Assembly (NCBI RefSeq): GCF_936933875.1
Contig: NZ_CAKZIK010000005.1
Span: 1-13,010 of the forward strand
Source of the DNA: an uncultured Chryseobacterium sp.
Lineage (GTDB): Bacteria > Bacteroidota > Bacteroidia > Flavobacteriales > Weeksellaceae
Reading direction: 5' to 3'
DNA length: 13,010 nucleotides
Shown: piece after piece, positions 6,370-13,010 of the stretch
Layout of the letters: each line of letters begins with the position of its first letter
Numbering within the stretch: position 1 is the first letter of the stretch
The notes under the pieces: model-generated
What the model saw: the letters and a program-made list of their open reading frames with translations, nothing else
What the model was told of the DNA's origin: nothing
The model's database searches: none
Translations under genes and position numbers: made by a program

Positions 6370-9300
6370 ATGAAAAAAATCCTATTCCTGTTCCTCTTTT
6401 TGGGGGCTTTTTTGATGATGAGCGCACAAACTTACTATGAAACTCAGTGGAAAAAAATTGAGCAAAACTACAAACAGGGGCTTTACAAAAGCAATCTTCC
6501 TATTATTCTCGAAATTCAAAACCGGGCGATAAAGGAAGACAATGCGGTTCAGTTAATCAAGTCTTTGAAAGCGCAGTTTTCTATTGTGAATCAAACGCAA
6601 GACGATACGCAAAATGACGCTGCATCTCAATTTTTCGCAAAACTTCAGTCGATGAATTCCACTTTGAAAGGGGAAGACAGACTAGTTTTCAAAGTGCTGT
6701 TGGGCGAATTTTTTCAGGAATATTATGATAATGAATCTTGGGAAATCAACCAGAGAACCAACATCAACAATCAGGATTTTGCACAGATTGAAACGTGGAG
6801 TAAGTTAGATTTCAAAAATTTTCTTTCTAAAAACTATGCTGAACTGGAAGCAGAAAAAGCCGGTTTAAAAGAGATCAAAATGGCGAAATACAAGGAAATT
6901 TTCTACAATGCGGAAAATCTGGAGTATTTCCCGACGCTTTTCGACTGGAATGCTTCGCAGCAAATTGAATTTTTGAGAGATGGACAGCTGTTTACACCGA
7001 ATGAACTCAAAGCCAATCATCCCAAAATCAATGCGATTTTTGATGAGCTGATTGCCGGCAACGCAGGAAATCCCAAACTCTATTTTCAGCATCAGAAACT
7101 GTTGTATAACTGCGATTTTACAAACTGCGAAGACAGACTTGTCCAACTACAGAATCTTTTCAATTCCGCAACAGAAGGCGAATACAAAGTAGTGATTGCC
7201 GAGGATATTGTGGATGAACTGTTGAAAGAAAACAAACACAGGGAAGCGCTTCTACTCATCGACAGTGTGAAAAAACTGTATCCGAAATCCAACTTTTTGA
7301 ACAACCTCAAAAACAAGGAAAATTCAATTGTAAATCCTTCGCTGATTATTCATTACGAAACCGAAACGCAGAGCAACGGTCCCATTCACATCGTCGCAGA
7401 GCATAAAAATGTGGACAGATTTTCCTTGAATATTTATCACACCGATGATTTGCAGGGTTTTATGAACCACGTTTACGACAGTTACCGCAACAAATTTGCT
7501 TCGGTGAAAAAAACATTGGTACGCAAGGAGACCTACGATATTCAGAACCAAAAAGATTACAAAACTTACAAAACTTCCTACGAAACGAAGCCGCTTCCTT
7601 CCGGAATTTATTTGGTGGAATATGTGGTGGAAAACGCGATTAACAGCACGTTTTACTTCATCGCTTCTGAAAACCGTGTGGTTGATTTTCAGAAAAATGA
7701 TTACAATAAAAAAGACGATATTGAAAGACTGGTAAATCGTGAAAACGGAAAAGAAATCGCCAATTCCTCGATTGATTTTTATGAATACGCGAATCAGAAA
7801 CCTTTGGTAAAAACTTCGGTAAAAACTGATGAAAAGGGAACTTTTGTATTTCCAAAATCTGTAAACAATGATTATTACCGCTATTATTTGCTGAAATCTT
7901 CCGGAAATAATTTTCAGTTGGTGAACCATTATGGAAACCGTCGAGATTACGATTATGGAAAAATTAACGATAATGAAACGGCACAGATTTTCCTTGACAG
8001 AGCCATTTATAGACCCGGACAAACTGTATATTTTAAGGTAATTGCTACCGCTTTAAACGGCGCAACAAAAACGGAGAAAGTAGCAGAAAAAGTTAAACTG
8101 AACATTATTTTAAATGATGCAAACGGCGAGGAAATATCTACACAGACTTTAACAACCAATGAATTTGGCTCGGTGAACGGAACATTTACGTTGCCTAAAG
8201 GAAAACTGAACGGTGATTTTTCTATTGAGGTGGACAGTGAAGGAACGAATTTAGATTGTAACGGTTACAAAAATTTTAAAGTTGAAGAATACAAACGTCC
8301 GAAATTTGAGGTGACTTTTGAACCGATTAAAGATGAATACAAATACGGACAAACTATCGAACTGAAAGGAAAAGCCGTGATGTTTTCAGGAGTTCCGCTT
8401 TCGAATGCAACCGTGAATTACGAAATCAAAAAACACAATATTCGCTGGATGTATTTCTGGTCGTATCCTCGTGGTAATGACAATGAAAATTCGATTTTAG
8501 GTTCTGTAAAGACCAATGAAAAAGGCGAGTTTACCATAAAAGTGGATTTGAAAAAAGATGAAACTTTAGACGGAATTCAGGTAGATAATTATGAAATCGA
8601 AGCGAGCGTAACCGACATCAACGGCGAAACGCAAAGCACCACCGAAAATGTGAAAGTGGCTTCGGTAACTCATTTCATCAAAGCCGATAATATCGGAAAT
8701 ACTTTTGCTGACGATAATGTAAAAGTTAAAGTAGAAACCAAAAACTACAACGAACACAATCTGAAGAAATCCTATAACGTAAAACTGGCGAAACTTCAGG
8801 AACCGCAGAGGATTTTCAGGGATAATTTTAAATCAAAAATTCAGGATTTGCCGCAACTTTCTGAAAGTGAATTCATCCAGAAATTCCCGCATGATTTCTT
8901 TGATAAAAATGATGATATCAAAAACTGGAAAACGGAAAAGATTGTTCTTCAGCGTGTTGAAAATTCCCCTTCTTCCAGAAGGGGTGGATCCGAGGAACGA
9001 GGAGACGGGGTAGTCAGTGAAGGCATCTCAAAATTGGATCTCGGAAAGTTGGAAGCCGGCGTTTACAAACTCGAACTCTACAACATCGAAGGCAAAGACA
9101 CGATCAAAAGTGTTCAGCATTTTCAGGTTTGGGACAAAAGATTTTTGAAAGATCATCAGAAACCTTTTCTTGAAGTTATTCAGCCAAAAGACGAGTTCAA
9201 ACGTGGCGAAAAAGCCAAAATCTATGTGTATTCAGCGATTCCGGATGCTCTCGTGAATGTTTTTGTTCAGAATGGAAACGGTGAAACCAAAACCGAAACA

Positions 9301-12294
9301 CACAAAATGAAAAACGGCGTTTTGGTGTATGAAGTTCCGGTTCCAACCGATGAAATCATTTCTCAACTGAATGTTCAGTTTCAGATGGTGGCATTTAACG
9401 ATGTGCAGACAAAAACTGTGGATGTAAAAATCAAGAATGAAAAGAAAAATCTGCGCATTGAAACCGTGACGTTCCGTGATAAACTTCAGCCGAATTCCAA
9501 AGAAAAATGGAGTGTAAAAATTTTAGGAGATGACAAAGAAAAAATTAACGCCGAAGTTTTGGCGAATATGTATGATACGAGTTTGGATCAGTTTGCGGTG
9601 AATAAATATTCTTGGCAAACGCTTTTCCAAAGTCCTTATTATATAGTAGGTTATGATATTAGAAGCCGTTTGTCTCAGCAATATTTTGCAAAAAGAGTGG
9701 AATATTTAAGACAATATGGAATTGAAATTCCGGAATTTAACTGGTTTGACGGTGGAATTTATGGAGGAAGAATTACAAGGCAATATGCAGTAGCTGCAGA
9801 AGCAAAAATGGCTCCAGCACCTACTGCAAATGACGCTTTAGCAGGAAAAGTTGCTGGAGTGCAAATTCGTGGAGTAAGAAGTATTTCTGATACGATCAAA
9901 AATCAAGAAATTGAAGAAGTAGTAACAATAGGTTATGGAAAGAAAAAAACTGAAACTTCTAACGATGTAAAAGTCCGTCAAAACCTTAACGAAACCGCGT
10001 TTTTCTATCCCAATTTAACGACGGACAAAGACGGAAATGTTAATTTTGAATTTACTTCTCCGGAAGCTTTAACGAAATGGAAACTGATGTTTTTGGCGCA
10101 TACAAAAGACGCAAGAGCCGCAACCTTAGAAAAAGAAGTCGTAACGCAGAAGGAATTTTCGGTAACACCGAATTATCCAAGATTTCTGCGTGAAGGTGAT
10201 GAATTAAATTTGCAGTCGAAACTTTCTAACTTAACGACTCAACAACTCAACGGAAGCGCTTCATTACAGATTTTAGACGCTTTGACCAATGAAGATATTT
10301 CTTCAAAATTTGGTGTGAACAATTCGGTTCAAAATTTCAATGTTGCAGGAAACGAAAACTCAGTAGCCAACTGGAAAATCAAAGTTCCGAATGATGTTTC
10401 TTCGATTATTTTGAAAGTGGTTGCCAAAGCCGGCAACTTCAGTGACGGTGAACAGAAAGCGATTGCCGTTCTTCCAAACAGAATGTTGGTGACCGACGCT
10501 CAACCGATTTTCGTGAAAGAAGGTCAGACCAAAACTTTCATACTGAAAAATCTGGCTGAAAATACTTCAACGACGGCAACCAATGTGTCCAATTCGTTGG
10601 AACTCACCACCAATCCGATTTGGGAAATTATGTTTGCGCTTCCAAGTTTGAAAGACGATCAAAATTTGTCGGCAGATGTGCAGTTCAACAAGTGGTTTGC
10701 CGATGTGTTGGCGTCCGAAATTTTCAAAGCCAATCCAAGAATGAAAGCCGTTTTTGATGAATATCAGAACAAAGGTTTACTGACTTCAAACCTTGAAAAA
10801 AATCAGGAACTGAAACAACTTTTGCTCGAAGAAACACCTTGGGTTTTGGAAAGCAAAAATGAAACAGAACAAATGCAGAAATTGGCAAGAATTTTTGATG
10901 CGAATTCGATGAGAAATTCCATCAATCAGGATTGGGACGATTTGAAAAAACTTCAAAATCCGGACGGCGGTTTCTCTTGGTATGCAGGTTATCCAAGTTC
11001 GTATTATAACTCGCTTTACATTCTGAAAAATTTGGGCAGAATTAATGAGTGGCTGAAAGGGAATGTATCAGAATATCAGTCTTCAGAACAAAAAGAAATG
11101 GTTTCAAAATTGGTGAATTTTGTGGATAATGAAGTCAATAAATATTACCGAATTGAAAACGCGAACAAAGACAATATCTGGAACAATTTCGTTTTGGATT
11201 ATCTCGACACGCGTCATTACTGGGAAAATCAATATCCTTTGAAAAATAAAGGAGCGACTTTGAAAACTTTGGTCATTCAAAAAGCACCAAAAGCCGAAAT
11301 CAAGGATTTCACTTTCTTCGGATTGCACAGAGCAGCCTTACTTTTTGAAAATTATAAGTTGACCAATTTGTCCAAAAAATTAATGACGTATCTGAAAGAA
11401 ACTTCCACCACTACAGAAACGCAAGGTATTTACTGGAAACAAAACCTAAACGACTGGGGTTGGTATTCTTCAAAAACTGTCAATCATGCGGGAGCTTTGG
11501 AAGCGTTCAGCAAACTAACGCCAAACGATGCCAATTTCATTGAAGAAATGAAAATCTGGCTCATTACGCAGAAAGAAGTTTCAAGTTGGGATACATCACG
11601 AAGCACCGCAGAAGTGATTTACACGATTTTGAATTCAGGAAAATCCTGGACTTCCACAGAAAGTGATAAAGCCACGATTGTTTGGGGCGGAAAATCTTTA
11701 GAAAACGCCGATACCAAAGCAACAGGTTATGTGAAGTCGACACTAAAACCTGAAAATATTGATAAAAACTTGGCAGCCGTTACCGTTACAAAACCGGGTC
11801 CAGGAATTGTACAAGGTGGCTTGTTCTGGCAATATTATGAGGATTTGGATAAAATTAAATCTTCTGAAACCTACATTTCCATCACGAAAGAACTGTACCG
11901 TAAAATAAAAACGGAAAACGGCGAAGAACTTCAGAAAATCACAGCCACAACTCCGCTGAAAGTCGGCGATAAAGTGACGGTAAGAATGATTTTGAATACT
12001 GACCGAAATATGGAATTCATTCATTTAAAAGATATGCGCGCTGCAGGTTTTGAACCTTTGGACGTAATTTCCGGTTATCAGTGGAAAAATAATTTAGGAT
12101 ATTATCAGTCAACGAAAGATGCGTCCACTAATTTCTACATCGAAAATATGCCGAAAGGAAAATATGTTTTCGAGTATGATTATGTTGCTAATGCAAGTGG
12201 AAAATTCGCAAACGGCATTACAACACTTCAAAACTACTATGCACCACAAATGAATGCGCATACGCAGGGAACAAACGTTGTGATTTCCGATTAG
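6370..12294 (+). CDS. Exported alpha-2-macroglobulin family protein, thioester-less, with SusC-like insert
   Basis: A 1974-residue exported protein. Family role: bacterial alpha-2-macroglobulins are large periplasmic proteins thought to trap foreign proteases. Residues 1 to about 19 are a signal peptide ending MMSAQ, with no lipobox cysteine, so it is not an obvious lipoprotein. Domains in order: a helical Bacteroidota-type N-terminus (about 20-330); an Ig-like segment (about 440-500); MG2 with RAIYRPGQTVYFKV from 544; further MG domains; SusC-like motifs at 1155-1193; the A2M domain, starting with ETAFFYPNL from 1208; a thioester-domain-like region (about 1410-1750, including NPDGGFSWYAGYPSS); and the C-terminal domain with DMRAAGFEPL (1888-1897) and NYYAPQMNAHTQG. 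The expected CxEQ thioester site is replaced by NLSADVQ (1432-1438), and the last cysteine is Cys630. Residues about 865-882 derive from a palindromic repeat. The ATG at 6370 starts the signal peptide. A terminator follows directly. Confidence 0.9.
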   Translation: MKKILFLFLFLGAFLMMSAQTYYETQWKKIEQNYKQGLYKSNLPIILEIQNRAIKEDNAVQLIKSLKAQFSIVNQTQDDTQNDAASQFFAKLQSMNSTLKGEDRLVFKVLLGEFFQEYYDNESWEINQRTNINNQDFAQIETWSKLDFKNFLSKNYAELEAEKAGLKEIKMAKYKEIFYNAENLEYFPTLFDWNASQQIEFLRDGQLFTPNELKANHPKINAIFDELIAGNAGNPKLYFQHQKLLYNCDFTNCEDRLVQLQNLFNSATEGEYKVVIAEDIVDELLKENKHREALLLIDSVKKLYPKSNFLNNLKNKENSIVNPSLIIHYETETQSNGPIHIVAEHKNVDRFSLNIYHTDDLQGFMNHVYDSYRNKFASVKKTLVRKETYDIQNQKDYKTYKTSYETKPLPSGIYLVEYVVENAINSTFYFIASENRVVDFQKNDYNKKDDIERLVNRENGKEIANSSIDFYEYANQKPLVKTSVKTDEKGTFVFPKSVNNDYYRYYLLKSSGNNFQLVNHYGNRRDYDYGKINDNETAQIFLDRAIYRPGQTVYFKVIATALNGATKTEKVAEKVKLNIILNDANGEEISTQTLTTNEFGSVNGTFTLPKGKLNGDFSIEVDSEGTNLDCNGYKNFKVEEYKRPKFEVTFEPIKDEYKYGQTIELKGKAVMFSGVPLSNATVNYEIKKHNIRWMYFWSYPRGNDNENSILGSVKTNEKGEFTIKVDLKKDETLDGIQVDNYEIEASVTDINGETQSTTENVKVASVTHFIKADNIGNTFADDNVKVKVETKNYNEHNLKKSYNVKLAKLQEPQRIFRDNFKSKIQDLPQLSESEFIQKFPHDFFDKNDDIKNWKTEKIVLQRVENSPSSRRGGSEERGDGVVSEGISKLDLGKLEAGVYKLELYNIEGKDTIKSVQHFQVWDKRFLKDHQKPFLEVIQPKDEFKRGEKAKIYVYSAIPDALVNVFVQNGNGETKTETHKMKNGVLVYEVPVPTDEIISQLNVQFQMVAFNDVQTKTVDVKIKNEKKNLRIETVTFRDKLQPNSKEKWSVKILGDDKEKINAEVLANMYDTSLDQFAVNKYSWQTLFQSPYYIVGYDIRSRLSQQYFAKRVEYLRQYGIEIPEFNWFDGGIYGGRITRQYAVAAEAKMAPAPTANDALAGKVAGVQIRGVRSISDTIKNQEIEEVVTIGYGKKKTETSNDVKVRQNLNETAFFYPNLTTDKDGNVNFEFTSPEALTKWKLMFLAHTKDARAATLEKEVVTQKEFSVTPNYPRFLREGDELNLQSKLSNLTTQQLNGSASLQILDALTNEDISSKFGVNNSVQNFNVAGNENSVANWKIKVPNDVSSIILKVVAKAGNFSDGEQKAIAVLPNRMLVTDAQPIFVKEGQTKTFILKNLAENTSTTATNVSNSLELTTNPIWEIMFALPSLKDDQNLSADVQFNKWFADVLASEIFKANPRMKAVFDEYQNKGLLTSNLEKNQELKQLLLEETPWVLESKNETEQMQKLARIFDANSMRNSINQDWDDLKKLQNPDGGFSWYAGYPSSYYNSLYILKNLGRINEWLKGNVSEYQSSEQKEMVSKLVNFVDNEVNKYYRIENANKDNIWNNFVLDYLDTRHYWENQYPLKNKGATLKTLVIQKAPKAEIKDFTFFGLHRAALLFENYKLTNLSKKLMTYLKETSTTTETQGIYWKQNLNDWGWYSSKTVNHAGALEAFSKLTPNDANFIEEMKIWLITQKEVSSWDTSRSTAEVIYTILNSGKSWTSTESDKATIVWGGKSLENADTKATGYVKSTLKPENIDKNLAAVTVTKPGPGIVQGGLFWQYYEDLDKIKSSETYISITKELYRKIKTENGEELQKITATTPLKVGDKVTVRMILNTDRNMEFIHLKDMRAAGFEPLDVISGYQWKNNLGYYQSTKDASTNFYIENMPKGKYVFEYDYVANASGKFANGITTLQNYYAPQMNAHTQGTNVVISD
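8962..9014 (+). repeat. In-frame palindromic repeat inside the alpha-2-macroglobulin gene
   Basis: The element begins with the perfect hairpin CCCCTTCT-TCC-AGAAGGGG (8966-8984) and continues GGTGG, then ACGGGGTAGT. This resembles a 'GGGGTGG ... GACGGGGTGGT' dispersed element I recall from Bacteroidota. It encodes NSPSSRRGGSEERGDGVV (865-882), low-complexity and unlike its flanks, inserted between two predicted MG strands without breaking the frame. Confidence 0.65.
9832..9948 (+). other. SusC plug-like plus TonB-box-like motifs within the alpha-2-macroglobulin
   Basis: Residues 1155-1168 (DALAGKVAGVQIRG) match the start of the SusC-family TonB-receptor plug. Residues 1181-1193 (IEEVVTIGYGKKK) match the SusC TonB-box region 'EEVVVVGYGTQKK'. 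In SusC the TonB-box motif comes first; here the order is reversed. The preceding AVAAEAKMAPAPTA is a flexible Ala/Pro-rich linker. The segment lies directly before the A2M domain. Confidence 0.6.
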
Positions 12295-12334
12295 AAAAAA
12301 AAAACTAACTTCTTTTCGAAGTTAGTTTTTTTTT
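12295..12334. terminator. Bidirectional intrinsic terminator between convergent genes
   Basis: A perfect stem CTAACTTC (12305-12312) / GAAGTTAG (12318-12325) with loop TTTTC is flanked by ten A upstream and nine T downstream. The A/T tracts extend the pairing and give a U-run in both directions. It begins right after the alpha-2-macroglobulin stop and lies 22 nt beyond the stop of the convergent beta-barrel gene. Confidence 0.88.
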
Positions 12335-12356
12335 ATATCCAAAAATTTAATTTAAA

Positions 12357-12947
12357 TTAAAATCCGTATTGCAACCCGACTTGGAAGCCGCTATTTCTTA
12401 GCTGTTTGTCACTATTTTTCCAACTTGTAGAACCGTTCTTTTTAATATCTGTAAAACCAATAATATATCTTGCACCAATAGCCATATTACTAAACTTGAA
12501 GCCCAATCCAATTCCTCCGCTCAGGTCCAATTGATTATATGCATCTTTATCTTTCTCGATTATCGTTTTACTATCACTTTGGTATTTATTTTTGTTACCA
12601 ATCAAAACGCCAAACTGAGGTCCACCTTCTACATAAAATTTTGGAATCAATTCAAACTGAAACATAATTGGCATTGATAAATAATTAAGATTCAGCGTGT
12701 GTGATGTATTATTATTTTCATACTTAACACCCATATTGTTATAAATCAATTCTGGCTGGATACTTAGCAAGGCATTCACAGGAGCATTCATATAAGCTCC
12801 TACATAAAAACCAATTTTGGAATTGGTGTCTCCCCAAGTATTTTCTTTACTTATTGTAGAAATGTTGGCACCGCCTTTCACTCCAAATGATTGCGAATAA
12901 GCCAAAGACATCATCGTTACTCCCAACACCCCAAATATTTTCTTCAT
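12357..12947 (-). CDS. PorT-family outer-membrane beta-barrel protein
   Basis: A 196-residue outer-membrane protein of the PorT / OMP_b-brl_2 type. Residues 1 to about 18 form a signal peptide (MKKIFGVLGVTMMSLAYSQS) cleaved near AYS-Q. The mature part starts FGVKGGANISTIS, the hallmark first strand of this family. Alternating amphipathic strands follow, including IGFYVGAYMNAPV, LLSIQPELIYNNMGVKYE, LNYLSMPIMFQFEL, FYVEGGPQFGVLIG, LSGGIGLGFKF and MAIGARYIIGFTDI. The protein ends in Phe (VGLQYGF), the usual C-terminal signal for outer-membrane insertion. About eight strands fit the length. Function within the family is usually unknown; the PorT name does not imply that this is the Porphyromonas type IX secretion component. 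A TATTTTTG -7 element lies 22 nt upstream of the start codon. The gene is convergent with the alpha-2-macroglobulin gene and shares its terminator. Confidence 0.88.
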   Translation of the reverse strand: MKKIFGVLGVTMMSLAYSQSFGVKGGANISTISKENTWGDTNSKIGFYVGAYMNAPVNALLSIQPELIYNNMGVKYENNNTSHTLNLNYLSMPIMFQFELIPKFYVEGGPQFGVLIGNKNKYQSDSKTIIEKDKDAYNQLDLSGGIGLGFKFSNMAIGARYIIGFTDIKKNGSTSWKNSDKQLRNSGFQVGLQYGF

Positions 12948-12969
12948 ATATATAATCGTTTATCAACAA

Positions 12970-12977
12970 CAAAAATA
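12970..12977 (-). promoter_or_regulatory. Candidate -7 element for the PorT-like gene (TATTTTTG)
   Basis: On the - strand this reads TATTTTTG, a perfect TAnnTTTG, 22 nt before the ATG at 12947. No TTTG is present at about 19 nt upstream. The region is AT-rich, so a chance match is possible. Confidence 0.45.
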
Positions 12978-13010
12978 TAAAATATGAAACAAAAAAAGAC
13001 CGAATAAATC

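Noticed and set aside
6158..6373. A + strand open frame leading into the alpha-2-macroglobulin start
   Set aside because: It is mostly antisense to the UbiA-like gene, has no recognisable domain, and ends just inside the larger gene; the coding evidence favours the genes on either side.
7324..8022. A 232-codon open frame on the - strand inside the alpha-2-macroglobulin gene
   Set aside because: It lies antisense to a well-supported conserved coding region, its translation (long Phe/Ile/Val-rich runs with no domain) looks like a reverse-frame shadow, and no promoter is visible.
9661..9960. Possible recent transfer of the SusC-like segment judged by base composition
   Set aside because: A hand count gives 109 G+C in 300 bases (36%), and the next 60 bases give 22 of 60 (37%), so there is no composition break to support recent import.
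1..13010. CRISPR arrays, tRNA or rRNA genes, insertion-sequence transposases, phage genes
   Set aside because: No regularly spaced repeats, no tRNA-like cloverleaf or rRNA sequence, and no transposase or integrase motifs were seen; nearly all of the window is accounted for by the genes listed.

Overview
The window looks like chromosomal DNA of a flavobacterium, most likely Chryseobacterium or another Weeksellaceae. The grounds are low-GC coding DNA, no evident Shine-Dalgarno sites, TAnnTTTG-type -7 promoter elements, and protein types typical of Bacteroidota: a large exported alpha-2-macroglobulin-like protein, a PorT-type beta-barrel and a SusC-like sequence signature. The genus is an inference from sequence character only.

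Layout. Positions 2-739 hold the 3' part of a periplasmic substrate-binding protein for iron-siderophore, haem or cobalamin uptake. It is followed on the + strand by mtgA (peptidoglycan glycosyltransferase, 788-1432) and a multi-pass membrane protein of the so-called site-specific recombinase (Gcr-like) family (1449-3482). Next, on the - strand, comes a compact set read from about 6288 down to 3460: a divergent UbiA-like membrane protein, then an antitoxin-like gene, a RelE/ParE-type toxin, recF and a DUF721 (DciA-like) gene. The last four probably form one operon. A TTTG-N19-TATCTTTA promoter sits just upstream of the antitoxin, toxin and antitoxin overlap by 16 nt, and the toxin stop overlaps the recF start as ATGA. 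The right half (6370-12294) is one 1974-residue exported alpha-2-macroglobulin-like protein. It is separated by a symmetric, probably bidirectional terminator from a convergent PorT-like outer-membrane beta-barrel gene (12357-12947).

How the genes relate. mtgA, the alpha-2-macroglobulin and the beta-barrel act in the cell envelope; recF and DUF721 belong to replication and repair. The toxin-antitoxin pair is wired to recF, so it may set recF expression.

Most interesting structure. Short dispersed DNA repeats have invaded this region and lie in frame inside conserved genes. Two copies of one family sit inside recF, read in two different frames. A palindromic element sits inside the alpha-2-macroglobulin gene, and a third type fills the recF-DUF721 spacer. 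The alpha-2-macroglobulin has also lost the thioester motif and carries SusC plug-like and TonB-box-like motifs, in reversed order, about where the family's bait region lies. No rRNA, tRNA, CRISPR array or insertion-sequence transposase was seen, and no gene-free stretch exceeds 300 bases.
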